From: JBFWYO01 sp050186335
Lineage (GTDB): Bacteria; Pseudomonadota; Alphaproteobacteria; Bin65
DNA: 26,738 nucleotides
Assembly (NCBI GenBank): GCA_050186335.1
Contig: JBFWYO010000066.1
Coordinates: 1-26,738 of the forward strand
Direction: 5' to 3'
The notes beneath the pieces are model-generated. The model was not told the DNA's origin. It worked only from the letters and a program-made list of their open reading frames with translations, and did no database searches. The translations under genes were made by a program, and so were the position numbers. Positions 1 through 7,848 of the stretch are shown here, piece after piece (the first letter of the stretch is position 1; each line of letters starts with the position of its first letter).

Positions 1-2
1 GC

Positions 3-191
3 GAGCGGGTCGGGCAGGTGTATTTGGGCCTGGTGCATTACGAGGATGGCGTGCCCGGCATCAAGCAGCGGATTGCCACGGCGGAGAGATTCCTGCCGAA
101 TTTCGGCATTTCCACCGAATGCGGCTTCGGCCGCATGCCGAGCGACCACGATATCCGCCGGCTGCTCGAGATGCACCGCCAGGCGGTCTAG
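3..191 (+). CDS. MetE-like (UROD/MetE superfamily) protein, C-terminal fragment
   Basis: The reading frame is open from the left edge to the TAG at 189-191 and gives about 62 residues. The visible part contains VYLGLVHYEDG and then ISTECGFGRMP. It matches the end of cobalamin-independent methionine-synthase-like proteins, where a final beta strand carries the last zinc-ligand cysteine (the Cys of TECGFGR). The family uses zinc to activate a thiol for methyl transfer, but many short members have no proven substrate. Only the tail is here, so the start, the other ligands and the operon context cannot be judged. Two further MetE-like genes lie in the same window (16129 and 19857). Membership of the superfamily is fairly sure; the function is not. 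Confidence 0.7.
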   Translation, partial: ERVGQVYLGLVHYEDGVPGIKQRIATAERFLPNFGISTECGFGRMPSDHDIRRLLEMHRQAV

Positions 192-561
192 GCCTCGCGG
201 CACCTTTCCGGCGTCAATCCAGCGCATCAGGACGCACGTGGCGGGTTCCTGGTCGAAGGCTTCCGTCCAAACGCCCGCGACGTCCTCGGCATGCGGCATT
301 GCTGCGTGCACATGTCCAACCCCGCGCTAACGCCAATGCTCGACTGCGCGTTGAGCGAAACGGCCCCAAAGCAGGCCGTTTTGCAATTCCAGGCGTGCGG
401 ACTGATGCGCGCTTTCGGTATGGAGACGTTGGCCGCAACCCGCCGATGCGGTAGTATAAAATTTCAGATAATCAAACTGTCGAAATGGTGCGTAAGCCTT
501 AGAATTTGACCGATTACGAAGCGTCTTGCGGCGCGCGCCGCACGAAAGGATGCGGAAGCAA
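192..561. other. Intergenic region between the MetE-like tail and the hybrid kinase
   Basis: This 370-nt stretch has no ORF with convincing codon use or recognisable protein. It holds a weak terminator-like hairpin (358-382). It then becomes AT-richer from about 450, with a TATAAA hexamer at 455-460 that could be a -10 element, but no convincing -35 sits at normal spacing. The promoter of the downstream signalling operon probably lies in the last 130 nt. Confidence 0.5.
358..382 (+). terminator. Weak rho-independent terminator candidate
   Basis: AAACGGCC (358-365) pairs with GGCCGTTT (374-381) around an 8-nt loop. The only T tract is TTTT at 379-382, part of which is inside the stem. It lies about 170 nt after the MetE-like stop codon and would fit the end of that transcript. 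The T tract is short, so this is tentative. Confidence 0.3.
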
Positions 562-3500
562 ATGGCACGCGGATCCAAGGTCGATCGCTCCGGCCGTAGC
601 CGTTCGCCCCGCTCGCCGGCCGCCAAAGCATTGCGCCACAAAACCACACGAACGAAGCCGCCGTCGCGAACAACGCGCAAAGCGGCGCCCGGCAAGTCCA
701 CATTGGGCCGCTTCCAATCGCTGCTCATCGATGCGATCGCCGAAGGCGTCTACCAGTGGGAGACCAAGTCCGACCATCTGACCGTGTCCGATCGCCTGCG
801 CGCGATCATGGGCTTCAAGCGCGGCGAACTCACGGCCAGAAAGTGGAACGATCGGGTCCATCCCGACGATCGGCAAGGTTATCGCTCCGCGATCATCGAT
901 CATTTCAAGGGCAGGACCGCGAACATCGACGTCGAGTATCGCGTTCGGAAGGCCGGCGGCAAATATACCTGGCTCCGCGACCACGGCGTTGCCGTGCGCG
1001 ACGGCAAAGGCCGCGTCACTTTGCTGGTCGGCGGGGTGGCCGACATTTCAAGCCGCAAGGCCGCGGAGAACGACTTGCGCGTCAGCGAAGAGCGCTACGC
1101 GCTTGCCTTGGCGGCGGTGAACGAAGGCGTCTACGACTGGGATATCCAGGCCAATGAAATCTATTATTCGCCCAGCGTTCGCGCCATGGTCGGTCTCGAT
1201 CAAACGCAGCTGCGCACGCCCGATGACTGGACGTCGCGGATCCATCCGGCGGACATCGAGGGTTATAGGCAAGCGCTCGTGAGCCTGTTCAAGCATGGCA
1301 CGGACCGCTGCGAGATCGACTATCGCTACCGCGCCGCGGATGGAAATTGGCGATGGGCCCGGCAGCACGGCATCGTCACGCGCAATGCCGATGGCCGCGC
1401 AATTCGAATGATCGGTTCGACCGGCGACATCACCGAACAGCGCAAGCTGATCGCCGCGCGCGATCGGGCCGAACGGCTGCTCAACGACGCCATCGAAGCG
1501 ATCTCGGAAGGTTTCACGCTGTTCGATGCCGATGACCGGTTGGTCATGTGCAACTCGGTCTATCGCGGATTTTTTCGCGAAGTTGCCGATCAGGTCAAGA
1601 TCGGCATGCGGTTCCAGGATTTTCTGCGCGCCGGCGCGGAGCGCGGCCTGTTCCCGCTGGCCGTCGGCCGGGTCGAAGAATGGCTCGCCGACTTGATCGA
1701 GCGGCGCAAGCGAATGGAGGGCACGCGGCTGCAGCATCTGGCCGGCGATTTATGGCTGCAGATCAGCGATCACCGGCTGCGCGACGGCGCCATGGTCTCG
1801 GTCTACACCGACGTCTCGGAGATCAAGCGACGCGAGCGGGAGCTGGCGGATCTGGTCGACCAGGTTCGCAGCAACCGGGACGATGCGGAGGCCGCGCGCA
1901 ACCGGCTTTCCGAGGCGATCAATTCGATCTCGGAAGGCTTCGTGCTGTACGACCGCGACGAGCGCCTGGTGATCTGCAACAGCAAGTATCGCGAGATCTA
2001 CCCGGAGATCGCCGAACTGACGCAGGTCGGCACGCGCTTCGAGGATATTTTGCGACGCGCCGGCGAGCGCAACATCATGCCCGGCCTCAGCGGCCGCGTG
2101 GAAGATTACGTGCGCGAGCGCTTGGAGCGCTATCGGAACCCCGGGCCGCCGGATGAAATGCAGCTCAGCGGCGGGCGCTGGGTGCAGGTCAGCGCGCGGC
2201 GCACCGCCGATGGCGGGATAGTCGGCGTCTATACCGACATCACGGAGCTTAAAAAGCGCGAGGGCAAGCTGGCCGAACTGGTCGATCAGCTCGGACTGGC
2301 CCGCGATCAAGCCATGGCGATGACGCAGGCCAAGAGCCAGTTCCTCGCCAACATGAGCCACGAACTGCGCACCCCGCTCAATGCCATCATCGGCCTGGCG
2401 GAAATGACGCACGAAGACGCGGTCGACCGAAATCTCGACGATTTCGTCGAGCCGCTCTCGCGCATCAACCGCGCCGGCAAGCATTTGCTGGAGTTGATCA
2501 ACGACGTCCTGGATCTGTCCAAGATCGAAGCCGGCCGGCTCGAGCTGCGGCCCGAAGACGTCGAACTCCAGCCGCTGGCCCAGGATTTGCGATCGGCCGC
2601 CGAATCCCTGGCGGCGAAAAACGGCAACACGCTCGTCGTCGATTGTCCGGCGGATATCGGACGGCTTGAAACCGACAGTCTGCGCTTGCGGCAAATCGTG
2701 CTCAATCTGGTCAGCAACGCCTGCAAGTTCACGGAAAAGGGCAAGGTCACGTTAACCTGGCGGCGTGCGGGCGCGAACGGCTCCGGCGGCATCTCCATCA
2801 GCGTGACGGACACCGGCATTGGCATGACCGACGAGCAAATCGGCCGCCTGTTCCAGGAATTCACCCAGGCCGACAGCTCGACCACACGCAAATACGGCGG
2901 TACCGGGCTTGGACTCGCGATCAGCCGACGCCTTGCGCAGATGATGGGCGGTGATATTACGGTCACCAGTAAGCCGGGGGCCGGCAGTTGCTTCAGCTTG
3001 TCGCTGCCGGGCCGTTTCGGAGCGGAAGCATCCGCAGCGGCGCCGGCGGCGGTCAAGCCGGCGTTGCCGCCCATGCGCGCTTCGAACGGCGAGCGTGCGA
3101 CCGTGCTGGTCGTCGACGACGACGACAATGTCCGCCAAATGATGTCGCGGCTGCTCGAACGCGAAGGCTATCGCGTGATCACTGCGCGGGACGGAATCGA
3201 AGGCATCCGGTTGGCCCGCGAGCATCATCCGCAGGCGGTGACGCTCGATGTGCACATGCCCGGTCTCGACGGTTGGGATACGTTGCGCACGTTCAAGGCG
3301 GATACGGAACTGGCGACGATTCCCGTGGTCATGGTCACGATCCTCGACGAGGCCAACAAGGGGTTTCGCTTGGGTGCCGCCGAATACATGGTCAAGCCGA
3401 TCGACCGGGAACGGCTGCGCCAGGTGTTGCGCGCCTATACGCAGCGTGCCGCGAAATCGCAACGCGTGCTTGTCGTTGATGACGACGCATTGACGCGCGA

Positions 3501-3855
3501 GCGGGTCGCTCGAATGCTCGCGGCGGACGGATACACGATCGACGAAGCCGAGAACGGTGCGGTTGCGCTGGAACTCGCACGGTCTCAGGCGCCCGATATC
3601 GTGCTGCTCGATCTGCTCATGCCGGTGATGGACGGATTCGAATTTCTCGAGGCGTTCCGCGCGCTGCCGGGCGGTCGAAACGCCACGGTCATCGTCGTCA
3701 CCGCGGCCGACCTATCCGACGCCGATCGCTTCCGCCTGCGCGGCAGCGTCGAACAAGTGCTAAAAAAATCGGGTGCAGGATTGGACGACATCGCGCACGA
3801 AGTGGTCGAAACCGTCGGGCAAATCACCCGAGCTTCCGCGCGAGGCGCGACATGA
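562..3855 (+). CDS. Soluble hybrid sensor histidine kinase: PAS x4, HisKA, HATPase, two receivers
   Basis: A 1097-residue cytoplasmic kinase with no membrane segment. A basic N-terminal tail is followed by PAS at about 49-170 and 174-297, then two PAS of another type at about 302-428 and 448-570. The dimerisation domain has its phosphorylatable His at 600 (MSHELRTPLN), then a HATPase with N box (about 714), DTGIGM (about 750) and GTGLGL (about 780). Two receivers follow, with acceptor Asp896 (LDVHMPG) and Asp1017 (LDLLMPV). Signals sensed by the PAS domains should drive autophosphorylation and relay to the receivers. In-frame TTG 526 and ATG 550 are alternative starts; ATG 562 is preferred because AGGA lies 11 nt upstream. 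Its stop overlaps the next gene by 4 nt (ATGA), so the products are probably co-translated. The input signal is unknown. Confidence 0.93.
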   Translation: MARGSKVDRSGRSRSPRSPAAKALRHKTTRTKPPSRTTRKAAPGKSTLGRFQSLLIDAIAEGVYQWETKSDHLTVSDRLRAIMGFKRGELTARKWNDRVHPDDRQGYRSAIIDHFKGRTANIDVEYRVRKAGGKYTWLRDHGVAVRDGKGRVTLLVGGVADISSRKAAENDLRVSEERYALALAAVNEGVYDWDIQANEIYYSPSVRAMVGLDQTQLRTPDDWTSRIHPADIEGYRQALVSLFKHGTDRCEIDYRYRAADGNWRWARQHGIVTRNADGRAIRMIGSTGDITEQRKLIAARDRAERLLNDAIEAISEGFTLFDADDRLVMCNSVYRGFFREVADQVKIGMRFQDFLRAGAERGLFPLAVGRVEEWLADLIERRKRMEGTRLQHLAGDLWLQISDHRLRDGAMVSVYTDVSEIKRRERELADLVDQVRSNRDDAEAARNRLSEAINSISEGFVLYDRDERLVICNSKYREIYPEIAELTQVGTRFEDILRRAGERNIMPGLSGRVEDYVRERLERYRNPGPPDEMQLSGGRWVQVSARRTADGGIVGVYTDITELKKREGKLAELVDQLGLARDQAMAMTQAKSQFLANMSHELRTPLNAIIGLAEMTHEDAVDRNLDDFVEPLSRINRAGKHLLELINDVLDLSKIEAGRLELRPEDVELQPLAQDLRSAAESLAAKNGNTLVVDCPADIGRLETDSLRLRQIVLNLVSNACKFTEKGKVTLTWRRAGANGSGGISISVTDTGIGMTDEQIGRLFQEFTQADSSTTRKYGGTGLGLAISRRLAQMMGGDITVTSKPGAGSCFSLSLPGRFGAEASAAAPAAVKPALPPMRASNGERATVLVVDDDDNVRQMMSRLLEREGYRVITARDGIEGIRLAREHHPQAVTLDVHMPGLDGWDTLRTFKADTELATIPVVMVTILDEANKGFRLGAAEYMVKPIDRERLRQVLRAYTQRAAKSQRVLVVDDDALTRERVARMLAADGYTIDEAENGAVALELARSQAPDIVLLDLLMPVMDGFEFLEAFRALPGGRNATVIVVTAADLSDADRFRLRGSVEQVLKKSGAGLDDIAHEVVETVGQITRASARGAT

Positions 3856-4226
3856 CCCGCGTACTCTACGTCGAGGACAACGAAGACAACATCTATATGT
3901 TGTCGCAGCGGCTGGAGCGTAAGGGCTTTGAAGTCTTGATTGCGCGCGATGGGGTCGCCGGCGTGGCCGCCGCCGTCGCACAACAGCCGGGCCTGATTCT
4001 GATGGATCTGAGCCTTCCGGTGCTCGACGGCTGGGAAGCCACGCGCCGGATCAAGCAGGATCCCGCGACCAGCCGGATTCCGGTCATTGCGCTGTCGGCG
4101 CACGCACTGGGCGGCGAGCGCGAACGAGCACTGGCGGCGGGTTGCGACGACTACGACACAAAGCCGGTCGATCTTGCGCGTCTGCTCGGCAAGATGACTG
4201 TGCTGCTCGCGAGAAACCCGACATGA
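3852..4226 (+). CDS. DivK-like single-domain response regulator
   Basis: A stand-alone receiver of 124 residues with no output domain. The acidic pair is Glu8-Asp9, the acceptor is Asp52 (LMDLSLP), the switch residue is Ser82 (ALSAHA) and the conserved Lys is 104 (TKPVD). The set is complete, so it should be phosphorylatable. Length and sequence resemble the DivK group, which act as shuttles in phosphorelays or as allosteric partners of kinases. It overlaps the upstream hybrid kinase and the downstream receiver-cyclase by 4 nt each (ATGA). That arrangement suggests it moves phosphate between the kinase and other partners of the operon. I cannot tell whether it is the cell-cycle DivK itself; the operon context argues for a dedicated relative. 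Confidence 0.92.
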   Translation: MTRVLYVEDNEDNIYMLSQRLERKGFEVLIARDGVAGVAAAVAQQPGLILMDLSLPVLDGWEATRRIKQDPATSRIPVIALSAHALGGERERALAAGCDDYDTKPVDLARLLGKMTVLLARNPT

Positions 4227-5269
4227 GCGATGCGGGGCCTGCGATTCTCATCGTCGACGACGTGGACGACAACCGCTACACCCTCGCGCGACGACTGAAG
4301 AGCGACGGGTACGCCAACATCGCCGCCGTCGAAAGCGGCGCCGCCGCGCTCGATAAGTTGACCGAGGGGAAGTTCGATCTGGTGTTGCTCGACGTGATGA
4401 TGCCGGCGATGAGCGGCATCGAGGTGCTCGAGCGCATTAAGAGCGATCCAAAACTCCGGCACATACCCGTCATCATGATTTCGGCGGCGGACGAGATGGA
4501 GAAGGTCGTTCGCTGCATTCAGCTGGGTGCGGAAGATTATTTGGCCAAGCCCTTCAACGCGACGCTGCTCAAAGCGAGGGTCGGCGCGGCACTGGAGAAG
4601 AAGCGCCTGCGCGATCGCGATGCCGAACATCGGCGAGATCTCGAGCAAGAACGCAAGCGCATCGAAACCATCCTGGGGTCGGTGTTTCCGGGCCAGATCG
4701 CCAGCGAATTGAAGGACACACAGACGGTCGCTCCGCGCCGGCACGAACGCGTGGCGGTGTTGTTTGCCGACGTCGTCGGGTTCACGCGCTTCTGCGATGC
4801 CAATCCGCCCGAATTGGCGTTGGGGCACCTGCGGGAACTGGTCGCGGCATTCGAAGAGATCGCGCCGCGTCACGGCGTCGACAAGATCAAGACGGTCGGC
4901 GATTCGTTCATGGCGGCGGCCGGCCTGTTGGGTGCTCACAGCGAGCCGGCACTGGCCGCCGTACGCTGCGGCCTCGAGATGGCGAAAGTTGCGCAGACGA
5001 TCGAGCCGCGCTGGAGCGTGCGCGTCGGCATTCATTTCGGACCCGTGGTCGCCGGGGTGCTCGGCCGGCGACAATATGTCTACGATATCTGGGGCGATAC
5101 GGTGAACACCGCGGCGCGGATCGTTGGACAGGCCGGACCGGGATCGGTCGTGGTCAGCGACGCATTATGGATGCACGTCGAAGACCGATGCAGCGGGCGG
5201 TTCCTCGGGCCGATCGAGCTGAAAGGCAAAGGCAAGGTTGAATTGTTCGAATGCCTCGAAGCGACTTGA
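4223..5269 (+). CDS. Response regulator with class III adenylate cyclase output
   Basis: A 348-residue protein. The receiver spans about 7-120 with acceptor Asp57 (LLDVMMP) and Lys109 (AKPF). A charged helical linker (about 122-165) leads into a class III cyclase domain (about 174-348). The catalytic set looks complete: metal-binding Asp183 (FADVVGF) and Asp227 (TVGDSF), base-selecting Lys223 and Asp288 (YDIWGD), and transition-state Asn295 and Arg299. Lys plus Asp at the selecting positions is the ATP signature, so the product should be cAMP rather than cGMP. The start at 4223 overlaps the previous stop (ATGA); a longer in-frame start upstream would eat into the receiver gene. Phosphorylation by the operon kinase probably controls cyclase activity. 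No cAMP-binding regulator is seen in the window. Confidence 0.93.
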   Translation: MSDAGPAILIVDDVDDNRYTLARRLKSDGYANIAAVESGAAALDKLTEGKFDLVLLDVMMPAMSGIEVLERIKSDPKLRHIPVIMISAADEMEKVVRCIQLGAEDYLAKPFNATLLKARVGAALEKKRLRDRDAEHRRDLEQERKRIETILGSVFPGQIASELKDTQTVAPRRHERVAVLFADVVGFTRFCDANPPELALGHLRELVAAFEEIAPRHGVDKIKTVGDSFMAAAGLLGAHSEPALAAVRCGLEMAKVAQTIEPRWSVRVGIHFGPVVAGVLGRRQYVYDIWGDTVNTAARIVGQAGPGSVVVSDALWMHVEDRCSGRFLGPIELKGKGKVELFECLEAT

Positions 5270-5335
5270 CGAGCGCTATTGCCCGCGCATTCGCCCGCCA
5301 TTCTCCGACTCGTGCGATCGAACAAAGGGCGGATT

Positions 5336-5920
5336 TTATGAAGCGCAACGACCGCCGATTCGACGGGCCGATTCCGATCGGCGCGCGGCGGCGGCGATCT
5401 TTTTGAGACTCAGCACGGATCGTTGACCCCAGCCGCTTCTGCCCGCCGCCACTGTCGGTCGAAAGCGCAGATAAAGCGGATAGGCACGTTCGGCCAACAG
5501 AGCGGGCGGAAACGATTGCGCGAGCTTACGCATGGCGCCGCGAACGCGCGTGTAGTCGGCACCGAACTTGCCACGCAGATAACGTTCGACGCCGGCGGGG
5601 TCGATCGGCCGGCCGGCCGCAACCGCGCGCACACCGGCGTGGGTACGCACAACAGGCACCGATCTGTGCATCAGCGCCACGCGGCGGCCTGCGATGGGCG
5701 GCTTCTTTCTCGCCGGGTGCTTGCGATACACGCCGATCGCCTGGCCTTTCGCGTACGCATTGAGACCCGCGAGTGCGCGGCCGAGCGTCAACGCCGTGGG
5801 CCATGGATGGCCTAGCCGCCGTGCAACGACCGCGGCCCATAAAGTCAGCACCGGAGCGCGATTGACGGTGATCGGACCCTGCGGCGCGGCGCCGGATCCC
5901 GGCTTTGCCCTGGTTTTCAT
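5336..5920 (-). CDS. Conserved hypothetical protein
   Basis: A 194-residue protein without signal peptide, membrane segment or known catalytic motif. The N-terminal part reads VNRAPVLTLWAAVVARRLG followed by ALTLGRALAGLNAYAKG. I recall this as the start of a widespread conserved family of unknown function, often found in soil and plant-associated bacteria. A middle stretch (VERYLRGKFG) and a late aromatic/proline stretch (YLRFRP, GWGQRSVL) look helical and also fit. The C-terminal tail is basic. It is convergent with the cyclase gene (66-nt gap) and follows the small basic-protein gene at 5951-6139 by 30 nt on the same strand, so the two may be co-transcribed. The family match is from memory. 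Confidence 0.75.
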   Translation of the reverse strand: MKTRAKPGSGAAPQGPITVNRAPVLTLWAAVVARRLGHPWPTALTLGRALAGLNAYAKGQAIGVYRKHPARKKPPIAGRRVALMHRSVPVVRTHAGVRAVAAGRPIDPAGVERYLRGKFGADYTRVRGAMRKLAQSFPPALLAERAYPLYLRFRPTVAAGRSGWGQRSVLSLKKIAAAARRSESARRIGGRCAS

Positions 5921-5950
5921 GGCGCAAGCGGGGTCCAGCCGTTCAAACGG

Positions 5951-6139
5951 TCACCTCCGCGTTGCGCCGCTCCGGCGGGCCTGACGTTTTGCGCGCGTGC
6001 CGGAACCCGCGACGGCACGCGAGCGACCCGCGCTCCGATACGCAATCGCGATGGCCTGGCGCAACGGATAGCCTTCGTGCACCAGCTGGCGGATGTTCTC
6101 GGAAATTATCTTGTCCGTAGACCCACGTTTGAGGGGCAT
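5951..6139 (-). CDS. Small basic conserved protein (KxISENIRxLxxEGxPxxQAIAIA type)
   Basis: A 62-residue protein. Its first half (SENIRQLVHEGYPLRQAIAI) matches a small-protein pattern found in many bacterial and phage genomes, in which a short helix pair with a 'QAxAIA' core precedes a basic tail. The family has no established function that I can name. The last third is Arg/Ala-rich and much less conserved, and could be a nucleic-acid-contacting tail. It sits 30 nt upstream of the 194-residue hypothetical gene on the same strand and about 90 nt downstream of the class II aldolase, whose transcript may read through. The pattern match makes it likely real despite its size. Confidence 0.7.
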   Translation of the reverse strand: MPLKRGSTDKIISENIRQLVHEGYPLRQAIAIAYRSAGRSRAVAGSGTRAKRQARRSGATRR

Positions 6140-6226
6140 GACGGCGGCCTTTTCATGGTCGACATTTGAAATTCCAGCTTAGTGCCCTGCGTGTTTGCCG
6201 CAATCGGCAATCTGCGCCTTGCGTAT

Positions 6227-7000
6227 TCAGGACAGGCACGCGTCGCCGTCGGCGGCCAGCGCCTGGCGCGCGAAATAGAAGAAGCTGGCGTCGACGATTT
6301 CCGGCTTGAGCAGGAAGTCGTGCGCGCCTTTGGCATGTTCGGCCTTGACCGGTTTGATCGGGCCGACCGCCAGCGCGCGAACCTGCATGCGCGCCGCGCG
6401 CTCGATGTTGACGCCCAGGTAGCATGCCTCCTGCACCGTTGCGCCGGTACAGAGCTGTCCGTGGTTCGACAAAATGATTGCGCGTTTCTTGCCCAGCGCG
6501 CCGGCGATCATCTCGCCTTCGTCGTCGGCTACCGGCACGCCCGGCCACTCGCCGAGGTAGGCGCAATCGTCCCAGAACATCGCGGCATCCATGTGCGCGA
6601 CTTCCAAACCCTTGCCGGTCATCGAGAGCGCATTGCAGTACGGCGGATGGGTATGCACGATCGAGCGAACGTCCGGTCGCGCGCGATAGACCCACAAGTG
6701 AAACCGCACCGCGGGGTTGGGCACGCCGTGGCCCTCGACGACTTTCATGTCGTCATCGACGCGCAACATCGCGCCGGCGGTCGCCTCGTCGAATCCGGTT
6801 GCGATCGGCAGTGTCCAGATCGTCTTGCCGTCGTCGGCGCGGACCGTTATCTGGCCCGCCAACCCGGAGAGGTGGCCTTCGCGCGCCAATATCCGTGCCG
6901 TCAGCGCCAGCTTCTGCTTTTCGCTCCAAGCCGGCAACGCGATGAACCGGTTGATGTCCTGGCGGACTTTATCTTCGATCTCGCTCTTGGCGATATTCAT
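6227..7000 (-). CDS. Class II aldolase/adducin family protein
   Basis: A 257-residue cytoplasmic enzyme of the fuculose-phosphate-aldolase fold. Zinc-binding histidines are visible in the HTHPPY motif and the SNHG motif, as in family members that cleave or decarboxylate sugar-acid phosphates. A GTG-free start is chosen at ATG 7000, with GTGGAG 9 nt upstream. It is the last enzyme gene of a minus-strand catabolic block and follows the isomerase-type gene by 37 nt. In tetronate pathways a relative (OtnC) decarboxylates 3-oxo-tetronate 4-phosphate to dihydroxyacetone phosphate. This protein is longer than OtnC (around 210-220 residues), so an aldolase acting on an unphosphorylated keto-acid is equally possible. 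The family is sure, the substrate is inferred. Confidence 0.88.
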   Translation of the reverse strand: MNIAKSEIEDKVRQDINRFIALPAWSEKQKLALTARILAREGHLSGLAGQITVRADDGKTIWTLPIATGFDEATAGAMLRVDDDMKVVEGHGVPNPAVRFHLWVYRARPDVRSIVHTHPPYCNALSMTGKGLEVAHMDAAMFWDDCAYLGEWPGVPVADDEGEMIAGALGKKRAIILSNHGQLCTGATVQEACYLGVNIERAARMQVRALAVGPIKPVKAEHAKGAHDFLLKPEIVDASFFYFARQALAADGDACLS

Positions 7001-7037
7001 GTCATTCGCTCCACGAGGGCGGTCGCAACGACGCAGT

Positions 7038-7814
7038 TCAAAGATACGGCTTCAGCCAGCCGAGCGTGTCTTCGGTGCGCTTGGTCGGCACATATTCGGC
7101 GCCGATGAAACCCTTATAGCCGAGCCGGTCGATTTCCTTGAACACGAACGGAAAATTGATCTCGCCGGTCCCCGGCTCGTGCCGGCCCGGCGTATCGGCA
7201 AATTGGATATGCCCGACATGCGGCAGGACGGCGGCGATGGTCGGAGTCAAATCGCCTTCCATGATCTGCATGTGGTAGAGGTCGTATTGCAGCCCCAAAT
7301 TGGCGTGCCCGGCCCGTTCCAGCACACCCATCGCCTGGCTTGTGGTCTGCAGGAAATAATTCGGCCGGTCGCGGCCGTTGCACGCTTCCAGCACCACCTT
7401 GATATGCAGCGGCTCGAACACTTCGGCGGCGTGGCGCAGATTGGCGATCAGCGCGCCGGTGCATTCCTCGCGGTCCAGATCGATCGGCGGCCAGCCGGCC
7501 AGAATGTTGACGTTCTTCGGCTTAAGCGCCTCGGCGTACTGCCGTGCATCCTCGCACACGCCGCGGAACAGCGGCTCGCGCCCGGGGATCGACGCAAGGC
7601 CCGGCCCGCCGGACAGCATGTCGCCGACGGGTATGTTGATCACGGCAACTTCCAGCTTCGCCTTTTCCTTGGCCGCCAGCAGTTCGTCGGGCGTGTGGTC
7701 GTAGGGAAACTGGATTTCGACCGCGCGGAAGCCCGCGTCGCGCGCCGCGGCGAACCGGTCGAGCATCGGCCGTTCCGTGAACAGCATGGAGATATTGGCG
7801 GAAAAGCGCGGCAT
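7038..7814 (-). CDS. Hydroxypyruvate isomerase family sugar-phosphate-isomerase-like protein
   Basis: A 258-residue TIM-barrel protein of the Hyi/OtnI group (xylose-isomerase-like fold). The two catalytic glutamates are visible at Glu143 (VVLEACN) and Glu240 (GAEYVP). Asp178 (QYDLYH) and Gln204 (HIQFAD) complete the expected metal site. Relatives interconvert hydroxypyruvate with tartronate semialdehyde or 2-oxo-tetronate with 3-oxo-tetronate. Length and motif spacing are typical, so it should be active. AAGGAA lies 7 nt before the ATG. It is 34 nt downstream of the HIBADH-type gene and 37 nt upstream of the class II aldolase. That order fits dehydrogenase, isomerase, aldolase acting in sequence on one sugar acid. 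The exact substrate is inferred from context. Confidence 0.9.
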   Translation of the reverse strand: MPRFSANISMLFTERPMLDRFAAARDAGFRAVEIQFPYDHTPDELLAAKEKAKLEVAVINIPVGDMLSGGPGLASIPGREPLFRGVCEDARQYAEALKPKNVNILAGWPPIDLDREECTGALIANLRHAAEVFEPLHIKVVLEACNGRDRPNYFLQTTSQAMGVLERAGHANLGLQYDLYHMQIMEGDLTPTIAAVLPHVGHIQFADTPGRHEPGTGEINFPFVFKEIDRLGYKGFIGAEYVPTKRTEDTLGWLKPYL

Positions 7815-7848
7815 GCGGATTTCCTTGCGTAGATGGGCCGGCGGCGAA

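Noticed and set aside
1750..2694. A 314-codon minus-strand open frame opposite the hybrid kinase.
   Set aside because: It lies entirely opposite PAS and HisKA coding sequence and shows no domain.
6195..6210. TTGCCG/CGGCAA hairpin 17 nt past the class II aldolase stop codon.
   Set aside because: The stem is only 6 bp and no T run follows on the minus strand, so it does not qualify as an intrinsic terminator.
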